From: JAIQFF01 sp963788505
GTDB taxonomy: Bacteria; Acidobacteriota; Terriglobia; Terriglobales; Acidobacteriaceae
Length of the DNA stretch: 64,000 bases
Direction: 5' to 3'
NCBI GenBank assembly: GCA_963788505.1
Contig: CAWBGY010000007.1
Span: 1-64,000 of the forward strand
Part shown: positions 37,878-47,980 of the stretch, in pieces
Position numbering within the stretch: the stretch's first letter is position 1
Layout: every line of letters starts with the position of its first letter
Program-made: the position numbers and the translations under genes
Notes under the pieces: generated by a model
The model's database searches: none
What the model saw: only the letters and a program-made list of their open reading frames with translations
Told to the model about the DNA's origin: nothing

Positions 37878-37941
37878 TGGTTTGTAAAACAACTGGTTTG
37901 TAAAACAACTGAGTTGTAAAACAACTGATTTGCAAAACATA
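37878..37941. repeat. 16-bp tandem repeat, four copies
   Basis: TGGTTTGTAAAACAAC at 37878 and 37894, then TGAGTTGTAAAACAAC at 37910 and TGATTTGCAAAACATA at 37926. It is preceded by a short ACTAGAA duplication. The array is markedly AT-rich compared with its surroundings. Confidence 0.92.
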
Positions 37942-37967
37942 TAGTAGATCGAGAGTTTGAGGAGCTA

Positions 37968-38032
37968 TAGAGGTCCTTCGACTCCGCGTCGCGTTTCGCA
38001 AGCGAAACGCAATGCTCCGCTCAGGATGACAC
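37968..38032. repeat. Half element of the GTCATCCTGAGCG family supplying the amidase stop
   Basis: It reads AGGTCCTTCGACTCCGCG, a hairpin GCGTTTCGCAAGCGAAACGC, and CTCAGGATGACAC. The amidase stop codon (38021-38023) is the TGA inside GTCATCCTGAGCG on the minus strand. Confidence 0.85.
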
Positions 38033-39400
38033 GGGATCCCGCCTGTGCCACGCTGCGGCCTGTTCATAGGCGTTGGCAACCCGCAGGACCAGAGCTTCTC
38101 CCCAGTGCGGCCCGATGATCTGCAGACCGATTGGCAAACCAGCTTCGGTGAACCCGCACGGGACGGAAATCGCGGGCAGTCCCCAAACGTTGATGGGGCG
38201 GGTATTACGCAGCAGCAGCAGTTCGCGCGGACGCAGAAGGTCGGGATTCTGTTTGAGTTCCGCAATCGCAGGCGCCGGAATCGGCGTAGTCGGAGTGACC
38301 AGTAAATCTATTTCAGCGAACGCAGCAGCAGCGTCGTGGCGCGCCCGTTCCAGTTCACGGCGGCTTTCGAGCAGGGCCTCCTGGCTGATTTTCTCGCCGC
38401 TGCGAATTCGGCGCAGGGTTTCCGGCTGATAAAGCTCAGGACTATGCGCGACGAACTCCGCGTGAACCGCGTACGACTCGGCGCTTTGCAGCGTCCGGTC
38501 GGTCGGGATGGGCAAGTCTATGTCGCGAATTTCTGCTCCCATCGCAGCCAGGCCTGAGATGGCGTGCTGGATCGCGGAGGCCACCTCGGCATCCAAATCC
38601 TCAAAGAAGAATTTCCTGGCCACGCCGACTCGCAACGGCTGGATAGTCCTGCCAAGTGTCCCCACATAATCGTCGACCGGAGCCTCCACGCTGGCCTTGT
38701 CCGCGGCGTCGTGGCCGGCGATGGCCGCGAGGATCACGGCCACGTCTGCGACGGTACGTCCGAGCGGCCCAACGTGATCGAGGGAAATTGAAAGCGGAAA
38801 CACGCCCCGGGCGCTGACCCGCCCGTAAGTTGGTTTCAGGCCGACCACGCCGCAAAGCGCGGCGGGCTCCCGGACCGACCCCGCGGTGTCAGTCCCGATC
38901 GCGCCATAGCCCAATCCGGCGGCGACGGCGGTCGCTGAGCCTCCCGAAGAACCGCCGGCGATGTGCTCCGGGTTCCACGCGTTTCGCACTTCGCCGAAAG
39001 CGCTGATCATCGAACTGCCGCCGTAGGCGAACTCGTGCAGATTCTGCTTCCCCAGCAGCACGGCGCCGGCAGCTTTCAAGCGGCGAACGATTTCGGCATC
39101 TTCGGCCGGAACGCGGTCTTTGAACAGCCGACTGGCAGCGGTGGTTCGCACGCCGGCGGTGTCGATCAAATCCTTGAGCGCCAGCGGAATGCCGTGCAGC
39201 GGTCCGCGCCAGGTGCCGCGCCGAATTTCGGCTTCGGCCTGGCCTGCCTGCGCCAGGGCCGATTCCGCCGTCACCGTAATGAACGCGTTCAGCTTGGGAT
39301 TGAGCTTTTCAATGCGTGCCAGGCATTCGGTCGTCAGTTCGACCGGCGAGACTGAGCCGGCTCGCACCAACTCGCTCATTTGCAGAATGGAGTGCGGCAA
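38021..39400 (-). CDS. Amidase (amidase-signature family, GatA-like)
   Basis: 459 aa. The Ser-cisSer-Lys triad lies in KDLIDTAGVRTTAASRLF (Lys), GGSSGGSATAVAAGLGYGAIGTD (cis-Ser) and TAGSVREPAALCGVVGLKPTYG (nucleophile Ser). The rest matches GatA/amidase proteins, but gatB and gatC are not adjacent, so a free-standing amidase acting on an unknown amide is as likely as GatA. The last residues (DPVSS) and stop come from a dispersed repeat, so the original C-terminus may have been replaced. Confidence 0.88.
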   Translation of the reverse strand: MPHSILQMSELVRAGSVSPVELTTECLARIEKLNPKLNAFITVTAESALAQAGQAEAEIRRGTWRGPLHGIPLALKDLIDTAGVRTTAASRLFKDRVPAEDAEIVRRLKAAGAVLLGKQNLHEFAYGGSSMISAFGEVRNAWNPEHIAGGSSGGSATAVAAGLGYGAIGTDTAGSVREPAALCGVVGLKPTYGRVSARGVFPLSISLDHVGPLGRTVADVAVILAAIAGHDAADKASVEAPVDDYVGTLGRTIQPLRVGVARKFFFEDLDAEVASAIQHAISGLAAMGAEIRDIDLPIPTDRTLQSAESYAVHAEFVAHSPELYQPETLRRIRSGEKISQEALLESRRELERARHDAAAAFAEIDLLVTPTTPIPAPAIAELKQNPDLLRPRELLLLRNTRPINVWGLPAISVPCGFTEAGLPIGLQIIGPHWGEALVLRVANAYEQAAAWHRRDPVSS

Positions 39401-39447
39401 GTGAAGTTTCCCTCGTCTGGGGAAATATTACCCCTTAAGTGGAACCA

Positions 39448-39596
39448 CGTAGGCCCGGACGCCCTCGTCCGGGCGGGCGAGCGCCGCTCGCCAGGCCTTA
39501 TCCTGGCCAAGGATTTTTTCCCCGCCTGGCTCTACGGCTGTGCGAAAACTGCCGGGCTTTGCCCGGCTGGGCGGGCGAGGGCGCCCGCCCCTACGC
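39448..39596. repeat. Dispersed element with CGTAGGCCCGGACG ends
   Basis: It starts CGTAGGCCCGGACGCCCTCG and ends CGCCCGCCCCTACG, inverted relatives, with internal palindromes GCGAGCGCCGCTCGC and GCCGGGCTTTGCCCGGC. It fills most of the gap between the divergent amidase and aldehyde dehydrogenase genes. Confidence 0.8.
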
Positions 39597-39614
39597 GAGC
39601 CGTGGCGGTAAGCC

Positions 39615-39620
39615 TATAAT
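39615..39620 (+). promoter_or_regulatory. -10 box of the aldehyde dehydrogenase promoter
   Basis: A perfect TATAAT 51 bases before the start codon; the -35 is not evident because the upstream bases belong to the dispersed element. Confidence 0.45.
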
Positions 39621-39670
39621 CACACCGTTATTTAACATTCCACTTCCCGGTGGAGGTCTAAGATAACGCC

Positions 39671-41116
39671 ATGGCCCAGATGACTGCGACCCCGGCCGGC
39701 ACGCAAGGCTTTTTTGTCGATGGCAAATGGATCGAGGAAGGCGACCCGGTCGAGGTCAGGTCCCCATACGACGGCAGCGTAATCGCTTCGGTCTTCCAGG
39801 GCAGGCGTGAACACGCGGAAGCCGCCATTGCAGCCGCGGTAAAAGCCTTCGGCACTACCCGGAGGCTTCCGGCTTTCGAACGCCAGCGTGTGCTGCGGCG
39901 GGTATCGCAGAACATTTCGGAGCGCAAGCAGGAATTTGCCCGCACCATGGCGCAAGAGGCCGGGAAGCCGATCAAGGCCGCCCGCTCCGAAGTCGAGCGC
40001 GCCATCTTCACCTTCAATGTGGCCGCCGAGGAAAGCACCCGGATTTACGGGGAGTATCTGCCTCTCGACTGGCAGGAGTTTACCGCCGGACGCTGGGGCA
40101 TTGTGCGCCGCTTTCCGCTGGGGCCGATTGCGGGAATCACGCCATTTAATTTCCCTCTGAATCTGGTGGCGCACAAGGTTGCGCCGGCCATCGCCGCCGG
40201 ATGTCCTCTGGTGCTGAAACCCGCGCCCCAAACTCCTCTGACCGCCATGCTGCTGGCGGAAGCGGTACAACAGGCAGGCTGGCCGGACGGCGGTCTGAAC
40301 GTGCTCCCGCTCTCGAACGAAGATGCCGGACTGCTGGTGACCGATGAACGCATCAAGTTGATCAGCTTCACCGGCAGCGCGGCGGTGGGCTGGCAGATCA
40401 AGAAAAATTGCGGGAAGAAGAAAGTCGTACTGGAACTCGGAGGCAACGCCGGAGTCATCGTGCACAGCGACGCCGACCTGGCTTATGCCGCCGATCGCTG
40501 TGTGGTGGGAGGCTTCTCCTACGCGGGTCAAACCTGCATTTCGGTGCAGCGCATCCTGGTGGAGCGCTCGGCCCTTGCCAAGTTCACGGACCACCTGCTG
40601 GCAGGCGTAAAAAAGTTGAAGACGGGAGATCCGCTGGATGATTCCACCGACCTGGGCCCGTTGATCCGCGAAAGCGATGCGGTCCGCGCCAGCGACTGGA
40701 TCCAGGAAGCGGTGCGCGGCGGGGCACGCTTGCTTTGCGGCGGACAGCGCCAGGGACCAGTGCTCGAGCCCACCGTCCTGACCGGCACGCGTCCGGAAAT
40801 GAAAGTGAACTGCCAGGAAATATTCGCTCCGGTGGTCACCGTAGAACCCTATGACGATTTCGACCACGCCCTGAAGCAGATTAACAACTCCCCCTACGGA
40901 CTCCAGGCAGGGCTCTTTACCCGCGACGCCAAGTTGATCTTCAATGCCTACGAAGAACTGGAAGTGGGCGGACTGATTGCCGGCGATGTGCCGGCGTTTC
41001 GCATCGACCACATGCCTTATGGCGGCATTAAGGATTCCGGACTGGGCCGTGAAGGTTTACGCTACGCCATCGAAGAAATGACCGAACCCAAGCTGCTGGT
41101 GATGAACCTCAGGTAA
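39671..41116 (+). CDS. Aldehyde dehydrogenase family protein
   Basis: NAD(P)-dependent oxidation of an aldehyde to an acid; 481 aa. The cofactor motif is GITPFNFPLNLVAHKVAPA, with LKPAPQTPLTA, ISFTGSAAVGWQI, the general base in ELGGNAG and the catalytic Cys in YAGQTCISVQR. The C-terminus has NNSPYGLQAGLFT and MPYGGIKDSGLGREG. The family includes lactaldehyde, succinate-semialdehyde and non-phosphorylating glyceraldehyde-3-phosphate dehydrogenases; specificity cannot be read. GGTGGAGGT lies about 15 bases upstream. It is followed by the ActA operon after 216 bp. Confidence 0.92.
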   Translation: MAQMTATPAGTQGFFVDGKWIEEGDPVEVRSPYDGSVIASVFQGRREHAEAAIAAAVKAFGTTRRLPAFERQRVLRRVSQNISERKQEFARTMAQEAGKPIKAARSEVERAIFTFNVAAEESTRIYGEYLPLDWQEFTAGRWGIVRRFPLGPIAGITPFNFPLNLVAHKVAPAIAAGCPLVLKPAPQTPLTAMLLAEAVQQAGWPDGGLNVLPLSNEDAGLLVTDERIKLISFTGSAAVGWQIKKNCGKKKVVLELGGNAGVIVHSDADLAYAADRCVVGGFSYAGQTCISVQRILVERSALAKFTDHLLAGVKKLKTGDPLDDSTDLGPLIRESDAVRASDWIQEAVRGGARLLCGGQRQGPVLEPTVLTGTRPEMKVNCQEIFAPVVTVEPYDDFDHALKQINNSPYGLQAGLFTRDAKLIFNAYEELEVGGLIAGDVPAFRIDHMPYGGIKDSGLGREGLRYAIEEMTEPKLLVMNLR

Positions 41117-41220
41117 AAAATTTGGACCTGCTGCACACCGAACCCAGGAAAATTCATCGGACCGTAACCTTCTTGGTAGATGCTGTGAAATCGGCGATGC
41201 ATTTACAATCTTCTGCCTGC

Positions 41221-41226
41221 TATAAT
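41221..41226 (+). promoter_or_regulatory. -10 box of the act-cox operon promoter
   Basis: A perfect TATAAT 107 bases upstream of actA. TTTACA occurs at 41202-41207, but only 13 bases away, too close for a standard -35. Confidence 0.45.
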
Positions 41227-41332
41227 CGCGAGTTTTATTGCTGCCTTGGTTTGCCGTCGATCGGCACTGTAGCTTAGCGCGTCACGAACCGGCGGCCCAA
41301 CAGATGGGCTGCCGCCGCACGGAACGTCCTCG

Positions 41333-42028
41333 ATGCAGATCTTTCACCGCAGCACGAACACTCTTTCGCGGGCGACGATCTATGGCGCCATTTTCGTGGT
41401 GGCGGCATTGTTCTGGGCTGCGGCGGAGATTCAGCGGTCTCCTTATGTGACGTATGCCGGGGTGCGCCGCCCGCAACCGGTGCCTTTCAGTCATCAGCAC
41501 CATGTTGCCGGACTGGGCATCGATTGCCGTTATTGTCATACCTCGGTTGAAACTTCCAGCTTCGCCGGCATTCCGCCGACCAAGACCTGCATGAACTGCC
41601 ATTCCCAGATCTGGACCAACGCCGCTCTGCTGGAACCGGTACGCGAGAGTTACCGAAGCGGCAAATCGCTGGTCTGGACCCGGGTCAACGATTTGCCCGA
41701 CTTCGCCTATTTCAACCACAGCATTCATATCAACAAAGGCGTAGGCTGCAACACCTGCCACGGCCCGGTGGACCGCATGCCGCTGATGTATAACCAAGCT
41801 TCGTTGCAGATGGAGTGGTGCCTGGAGTGCCATCGGGCCCCGGAAAAGAATCTTCGGCCACGCGATCAGGTGTTCAACATGCGTTATGAACAGCCGTCGA
41901 GCAGCAAGCCGGTCGAGGTGGATGGCAAGGAATACACCGATCAGCTTTCTTTGGGCACCGCGCTGGTCAAGAAGTACAAGTTGCGCACGGTAACGGACAT
42001 CACCAGCTGTTCGACGTGCCATCGGTAA
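41333..42028 (+). CDS. actA: Alternative Complex III subunit ActA, pentaheme cytochrome c
   Basis: 231 aa with an N-terminal membrane anchor/signal (ATIYGAIFVVAALFWAAAEI). There are five CxxCH heme sites in order: CRYCH, CMNCH, CNTCH, CLECH and CSTCH, matching the pentaheme subunit of Alternative Complex III. It passes electrons from the ActB iron-sulfur clusters toward ActE and the terminal oxidase on the periplasmic side. First gene of an operon of at least twelve genes running to 54286. Confidence 0.95.
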   Translation: MQIFHRSTNTLSRATIYGAIFVVAALFWAAAEIQRSPYVTYAGVRRPQPVPFSHQHHVAGLGIDCRYCHTSVETSSFAGIPPTKTCMNCHSQIWTNAALLEPVRESYRSGKSLVWTRVNDLPDFAYFNHSIHINKGVGCNTCHGPVDRMPLMYNQASLQMEWCLECHRAPEKNLRPRDQVFNMRYEQPSSSKPVEVDGKEYTDQLSLGTALVKKYKLRTVTDITSCSTCHR

Positions 42029-42035
42029 GGTTTGA

Positions 42036-42086
42036 TGGAGGACGGGCGTCTCGCCCGTCTGGCCGGGCGGGGACGCCCGGCCTCCA
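42036..42086. repeat. 51-bp palindromic element upstream of actB
   Basis: It begins TGGAGGACGGGCGTCTCGCC and ends GGACGCCCGGCCTCCA. It lies between actA and actB and is 49/51 identical to the copy inside actB at 42174. Confidence 0.95.
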
Positions 42087-42102
42087 TAGGCAGAGCATTG
42101 AA

Positions 42103-45100
42103 ATGGACGAAAAATCAGTAAAGCCACGCCGCGAAGACGTTTGCCCCAGCAAGAAGGGCACACTCGACCTGGATGGAGGACCGGCGTCTCGCCCGTCTAG
42201 CCGGGCGGGGACGCCCGGCCTCCAACTGCAGAGCCTGGATGCGGCCCGCGCCCGCCTGGCCGAAGCCCAGGGGCCGGAATACTGGCGCAGCCTCGAGGAA
42301 CTGGCGGGCAGCCCCGATTTCCAGGAAATGCTGCACCGGGAATTTCCCAAGGGTGCGTCGGAATGGCTGGATTCGGTCTCACGTCGCGGATTCCTCAAGC
42401 TGATGGGAGCATCGCTGGCCATGGCCGGCATGACTGCCTGCACCAAGCAGCCGCTCGAACCGATTGTCCCTTACGTAAAGCAGCCCGAAGAGGTTATCCC
42501 GGGGCGGCCATTGTTTTTTGCCACCGCGTTCACGCTGGGCGGATACGCCAGCCCGGTCCTGGTGGAGAGCCATCTGTATCGTCCCACCAAGATTGAAGGC
42601 AACGACCAGCATCCCGCGAGCCTCGGCGGAACCGATATTTTTTCCCAGGCTTCGATTCTGGGAATGTATGACCCCGACCGTTCGCAGACCGTGACTTACC
42701 TGGGCGACATTCGCTCCTGGGGAGCGCTGGTCGAGGCCATGCGCGGGCCGCTCAGTATCCAGAAAAGCTTGCAGGGAGCGGGCATCCGCATCCTGACTCC
42801 GACGATTTCGTCGCCTGCGCTGGCTGACCAGTTGCAGTCGCTTCTTAAGCTTTATCCGCAGGCCAAGTGGCATGTGTATGAGCCGGTCAACCGCGACAAC
42901 GTGATCGAAGGGGCGAAGCTGGCCTTCGGCCAGCCGGTTGAAACCCAATACAAGCTGGAAAATGCGGACGTAATTCTCTCGCTCGATGCCGATTTCCTGT
43001 ATGCGGGATTCCCCGGTTTCGCGCGCTACACTCGCGATTTCGCCAAGCGGCGCAATCCCGAAGCGGGCGAAATGAGCCGGTTGTACGTAATCGAGAGCAC
43101 GCCCAGTTCGACTGGTGCGAGGGCGGACCATCATCTGCCGGTGCGGGCGGTTGAAATCGAGTCGTTCGCACGCACGATCGACACGATGCTCGGCGGCAAC
43201 GCCGAAAAGAGCACAGTCAGCGAGGAGCAGCAGAAGTTTCTCGAGGCGATTGCCGCGGACCTGAAGAACCATCACGGTTCCAGCGTCGTGATCGCCGGAG
43301 ATCATCAGCCGGCGGTCGTGCACGCCGTTGTCCACAGGATCAATCAAGCGCTGGGCAACGTCGGCAAGACGGTTTTCTATACCGATCCGGTAGATGCCAA
43401 CCCGGTGAACCAGACCGAGTCGCTAAAGGATCTGGTTGCCGACATGCGCGGCGGCAAGGTGGACATCCTGATCATTCTTGGCGGCAATCCCGCCTACGAT
43501 GCCCCCGCCGACTTCGGTTTCGCCGATGCGATGAAGAGTCCAAGCGTGCCCTTCCGGGTTCACCTCGGCCTCTACCAGAACGAGACCGCGGAACTCTGCC
43601 AGTGGCATGTGAACGAGGCCCACTACCTCGAAGCCTGGGGCGATGCCCGCGCCTACGACGGCACCGTCAGCATCGTGCAGCCGCTGATCGCGCCGCTGTA
43701 CGACGGCAAGAGCGCCTGCGAACTGGTCTCGATGCTTTCCGGACAGGCCGATACCACCGGACACGAAATCGTGCAGGCCTACTGGAAGAAACAGCATCCC
43801 GGCGCCGATTTCGACACGTTCTGGCGAAAATCACTGCATGACGGCTGGGTTGAGGGCACCGCATTCGCGCCGAAGCAGGTTGCGAACAAGACAGCGAGCA
43901 TCCCGGCTGCGCCACAGGTTGACGCAAAAGCCATCGAAATCAATTTCCGCCGCGATCCCTCCATCTACGACGGCCAATTCTCCAACCTCGGCTGGCTGCA
44001 GGAACTGCCCAAGCCGATGAACAAGGTCACCTGGGACAATCCGGTGCTGATGGGCCCGGCCATGGCGGATCGCATGGACATCAAAACCGAAGACCTGGTC
44101 GAGGTCGAACTGAATGGCAAGAAAGTCACCGCCCCGGTCTGGGTCCAGGTGGGCCATCCCGATAATTCCGTCACCGTTTTTCTGGGCTACGGACGCCGCC
44201 GCGCCGGGCGGGTGGGCACCGGCGCCGGTTTTGATATGTATCCGCTGCGCGTCAGCGCCACGCCCTGGTTCACCAGCGGCGTCGCCATACGCAAGACTGG
44301 AGGCACCTACAAGCTGGCCTCCACCCAGGGCTACCAGACCATGGACACGCCCACGGGCGCGCGCCCCCAGGTCCGCACCGCAAGCCTGGAGGAGTACCGC
44401 AAGGAACCGGACTTCGCGAAAGAAGAGCAGCCGCCCGCGGAGCTGACGTTGTACAAGCCCTATCCCTATGCGGCCGAGCCCTACGCCTGGGGCATGACCG
44501 TCGACATGAATGCCTGCGTGGGCTGCAACAACTGCATCATCGCCTGCCAGTCGGAAAACAACATCGCGGTCGTGGGCAAGGAGCAGACCGTGCTGGGCCG
44601 GCACATGCACTGGCTGCGCGTGGACGCCTACTACCAGGGCGATCGCGACAACCCCAAGGCCTACTTCCAGCCGGTGCCCTGCCAGCAATGCGAGAACGCT
44701 CCCTGCGAAGTCGTCTGCCCGGTCGGGGCCACCGTCCACAGCAGCGAAGGACTGAATGACATGGTCTACAACCGCTGCGTGGGCACCCGCTATTGCTCGA
44801 ACAACTGCCCTTACAAGGTTCGGCGATTCAATTTCCTCCTGTTTCAGGATTGGGAGACGGCGCAGTACAAGATGATGCGCAATCCCGATGTCACCGTCCG
44901 CAGCCGCGGCGTGATGGAAAAGTGTACGTACTGCGTGCAGCGCATCAACGAGCACCGCATTGATGCCGAGCGCGAAGACCGCAAGATTCAGGACGGCAAA
45001 CTGCAGACGGCGTGCCAGCAGTCGTGTCCGGCGAACGCCATCGTTTTTGGAAATATCAACGATCCCGAGAGCCGGGTGTCAAAGTTGAAAGCACAGGGGC

Positions 45101-45201
45101 GGAACTATAGCCTGCTGGCGGACCTGAACACGCGCCCGCGCACCACGTACCTGGCGGACATTCGCAACCCGAACCCTGAACTTGAAACAGAGCACGGCTA
45201 A
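42103..45201 (+). CDS. actB: Alternative Complex III subunit ActB, iron-sulfur/molybdopterin-like fusion
   Basis: About 1,032 aa. After a unique N-terminus comes a Tat-type signal (SRRGFLKLMGASLAMAGM), then a domain resembling molybdopterin oxidoreductases (known in this family to lack the cofactor), then a ferredoxin-like domain with clusters at CVGCNNCIIAC, CQQCENAPCEVVCP, CVGTRYCSNNCP and CTYC...CQQSCP. It is the periplasmic electron-transfer core. I chose the ATG at 42103 because an upstream in-frame ATG would translate a repeat. Residues about 24-41 (DGGPASRPSSRAGTPGLQ) are encoded by a second copy of the 51-bp dispersed repeat, an in-frame insertion before the conserved SLDAARARLAEAQGPEYW region. 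Confidence 0.95.
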   Translation: MDEKSVKPRREDVCPSKKGTLDLDGGPASRPSSRAGTPGLQLQSLDAARARLAEAQGPEYWRSLEELAGSPDFQEMLHREFPKGASEWLDSVSRRGFLKLMGASLAMAGMTACTKQPLEPIVPYVKQPEEVIPGRPLFFATAFTLGGYASPVLVESHLYRPTKIEGNDQHPASLGGTDIFSQASILGMYDPDRSQTVTYLGDIRSWGALVEAMRGPLSIQKSLQGAGIRILTPTISSPALADQLQSLLKLYPQAKWHVYEPVNRDNVIEGAKLAFGQPVETQYKLENADVILSLDADFLYAGFPGFARYTRDFAKRRNPEAGEMSRLYVIESTPSSTGARADHHLPVRAVEIESFARTIDTMLGGNAEKSTVSEEQQKFLEAIAADLKNHHGSSVVIAGDHQPAVVHAVVHRINQALGNVGKTVFYTDPVDANPVNQTESLKDLVADMRGGKVDILIILGGNPAYDAPADFGFADAMKSPSVPFRVHLGLYQNETAELCQWHVNEAHYLEAWGDARAYDGTVSIVQPLIAPLYDGKSACELVSMLSGQADTTGHEIVQAYWKKQHPGADFDTFWRKSLHDGWVEGTAFAPKQVANKTASIPAAPQVDAKAIEINFRRDPSIYDGQFSNLGWLQELPKPMNKVTWDNPVLMGPAMADRMDIKTEDLVEVELNGKKVTAPVWVQVGHPDNSVTVFLGYGRRRAGRVGTGAGFDMYPLRVSATPWFTSGVAIRKTGGTYKLASTQGYQTMDTPTGARPQVRTASLEEYRKEPDFAKEEQPPAELTLYKPYPYAAEPYAWGMTVDMNACVGCNNCIIACQSENNIAVVGKEQTVLGRHMHWLRVDAYYQGDRDNPKAYFQPVPCQQCENAPCEVVCPVGATVHSSEGLNDMVYNRCVGTRYCSNNCPYKVRRFNFLLFQDWETAQYKMMRNPDVTVRSRGVMEKCTYCVQRINEHRIDAEREDRKIQDGKLQTACQQSCPANAIVFGNINDPESRVSKLKAQGRNYSLLADLNTRPRTTYLADIRNPNPELETEHG
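42174..42224. repeat. 51-bp palindromic element inside the actB coding region
   Basis: It differs from the 42036-42086 copy only at positions 9 and 26. At 51 bp (17 codons) it keeps the reading frame and encodes a GGPASRPSSRAGTPGL-type peptide in ActB. Confidence 0.95.
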
Positions 45202-45204
45202 ATC

Positions 45205-46559
<1,355 letters not shown>

Positions 46560-46563
<4 letters not shown>

Positions 46564-47096
46564 AGCGCACCAAGGTCTACGGGATCATGGCCGAATTCGA
46601 TTCGGTCAATGCGCTGATGGATGCCGCCAACCGCACCCGCGAGGCCGGCTACAAGAGAATCGACGCCTATAGCCCGTTCCCGGTTGAGGGCCTGGCGGAA
46701 GCCATCGGTTTCCATCGCGACGAGGTTCCGCTGGTGGTGCTGATCGGCGCCTTGCTCGGAGGCCTGGGCGGCTACCTCCTGCAGTACTGGATTTCGGTTG
46801 TGAGTTATCCGGTGAATGTTGGCGGCAAGCCGTATCATTCCTGGCCCGCATTCATCGTCGTGACGTTTGAGATGACCATCCTCTTTGGCGGGATCTTTGC
46901 CGTGTTCGGCATGCTGGCGCTCAACGGACTGCCCATGCCCTATCACCCGGTATTCAATGTGCCCCGCTTCGCGTTCGCTACGAAAGACAGATTTTTCCTG
47001 ATCGTGTTCTCCTCCGATCCCAAGTACAACCCGACGGAAGTCCGCAGTTTTCTGGAAAAGCTGGGGCCGCGCTCCATCTCGGAGGTGCCCGATTAA
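46560..47096 (+). CDS. actD: Alternative Complex III subunit ActD (DUF3341)
   Basis: 178 aa with two membrane helices (VVLIGALLGGLGGYLLQYWI and PAFIVVTFEMTILFGGIFAVFGMLAL) joined by a short periplasmic loop (PVNVGGKPYHSWPAF). The N-terminal soluble part, KVYGIMAEFDSVNALMDAANRTREAGYKRIDAYSPFPVEG, is the DUF3341 signature. It is a structural membrane subunit with no cofactor. Its ATG overlaps the actC stop. Confidence 0.95.
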
Positions 47097-47153
47097 GCAT
47101 CCTTTCCAATTCTTCGGGCTTGGAGTGGAGCGGCGCTCCCGCCAAAAGAACGA

Positions 47154-47302
47154 GTCATCCCGAGCGCGGCTCGAGCCGCGCTGGCGCGGTGAGAGCAAGT
47201 CGAGGGACCCCTACCCGACCACCGACTCATCCGCCCATAGGGGTCCTTCGACTCCACGGGAAGCTTCGCAAGCGAATCTTCTCGCTCCGCTCAGGATGAC
47301 AC
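47154..47302. repeat. Dispersed element, GTCATCC...GGATGAC family, between actD and actE
   Basis: 149 bp from GTCATCCCGAGCGCG to CTCAGGATGACAC, with internal GGGACCCCT / AGGGGTCC pairing and hairpins GCGCGGCTCGAGCCGCGC and GAAGCTTCGCAAGCGAATCTTC. The actE start codon (47296) appears to lie in its right end. Confidence 0.85.
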
Positions 47303-47980
47303 GCGGAAGAGGGTTGTGTATTGCAGGCCTGAAGGCCGGCACCACCCTTGCCTTGTTTATCGCCCTGCTGCCTGCTCGCCGGGTGCCGTCAGGATATGCA
47401 TGACCAGCCGCGCTTCAAGCCTTTCGCTCGCAGCGATTTCTACACCGACCTGCGCTCGGCGCGCCCGCCGGTCGAAGGCACCGTCGCCCGCGGCGAGTTG
47501 CGCGCAGACACCTATCTCTACACCGGAAAGATGGGCAACAATCCCGGAGACTATATGCCCTTCCCGGTCACCCCGGAACTCCTGGCCCGCGGACAGCAGC
47601 GCTACGACATTTATTGCGCTCCGTGTCATTCCCGGCTGGGCGATGGCAATGGCGTGGTTCCGTCGCGCGGTTTTCCACGCAAACCGCCTTCCTATCACAG
47701 TGAGCGCCTGCGCAAGGCGCCTCTGGGATATTTCTTCGACGTGATCACCAATGGCTTCGGTGCCATGCCCGACTACGCCGCGCAAATCGCGCCTCAGGAT
47801 CGCTGGGCGATTGTCGCCTACATCCGCGCCTTGCAGCTGAGCCAGGCAGCCACCGCCGCGGACGTCCCGTCAGGTCAGAAAGTTCCTTCCGAGCCCCCAC
47901 ATTTCGAGGAACTGGGTTCGGGTGCGACCCTGCCGGTGATCGAACCCGGAACCGGGGCGCCGCAGGAGGGGCCGAAATGA
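47296..47980 (+). CDS. actE: Alternative Complex III subunit ActE, monoheme cytochrome c lipoprotein (frameshift in signal)
   Basis: Mature protein of about 200 aa with one heme site, CAPCH in YDIYCAPCHSRLGDGNG, and a distal Met near FGAMPDYA. The lipobox LLAGC precedes RQDMHDQPRFKPF, as in known ActE. The signal sequence before the lipobox is in another frame: ATG at 47296 gives LKAGTTLALFIALL, and removing one C near 47371 joins it to LLAGC. Without this, only an atypical TTG start (47348) and a very short leader remain. I take the break as a sequence error. The stop overlaps the actF start. Confidence 0.88.

Noticed and set aside
39632..41011. A 459-aa open frame on the minus strand opposite aldehyde dehydrogenase
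   Set aside because: It is rich in His, Arg and Gln with no recognisable motif and lies wholly antisense to a clear dehydrogenase; a by-product of GC-rich coding DNA.
42016..42102. Earlier start codon for actB
   Set aside because: It would overlap the end of actA and translate a dispersed repeat as leader; the ATG at 42103 is a better fit.
43831..44955. A 374-aa minus-strand open frame over actB
   Set aside because: Antisense to the conserved iron-sulfur domain of ActB; no own signals.
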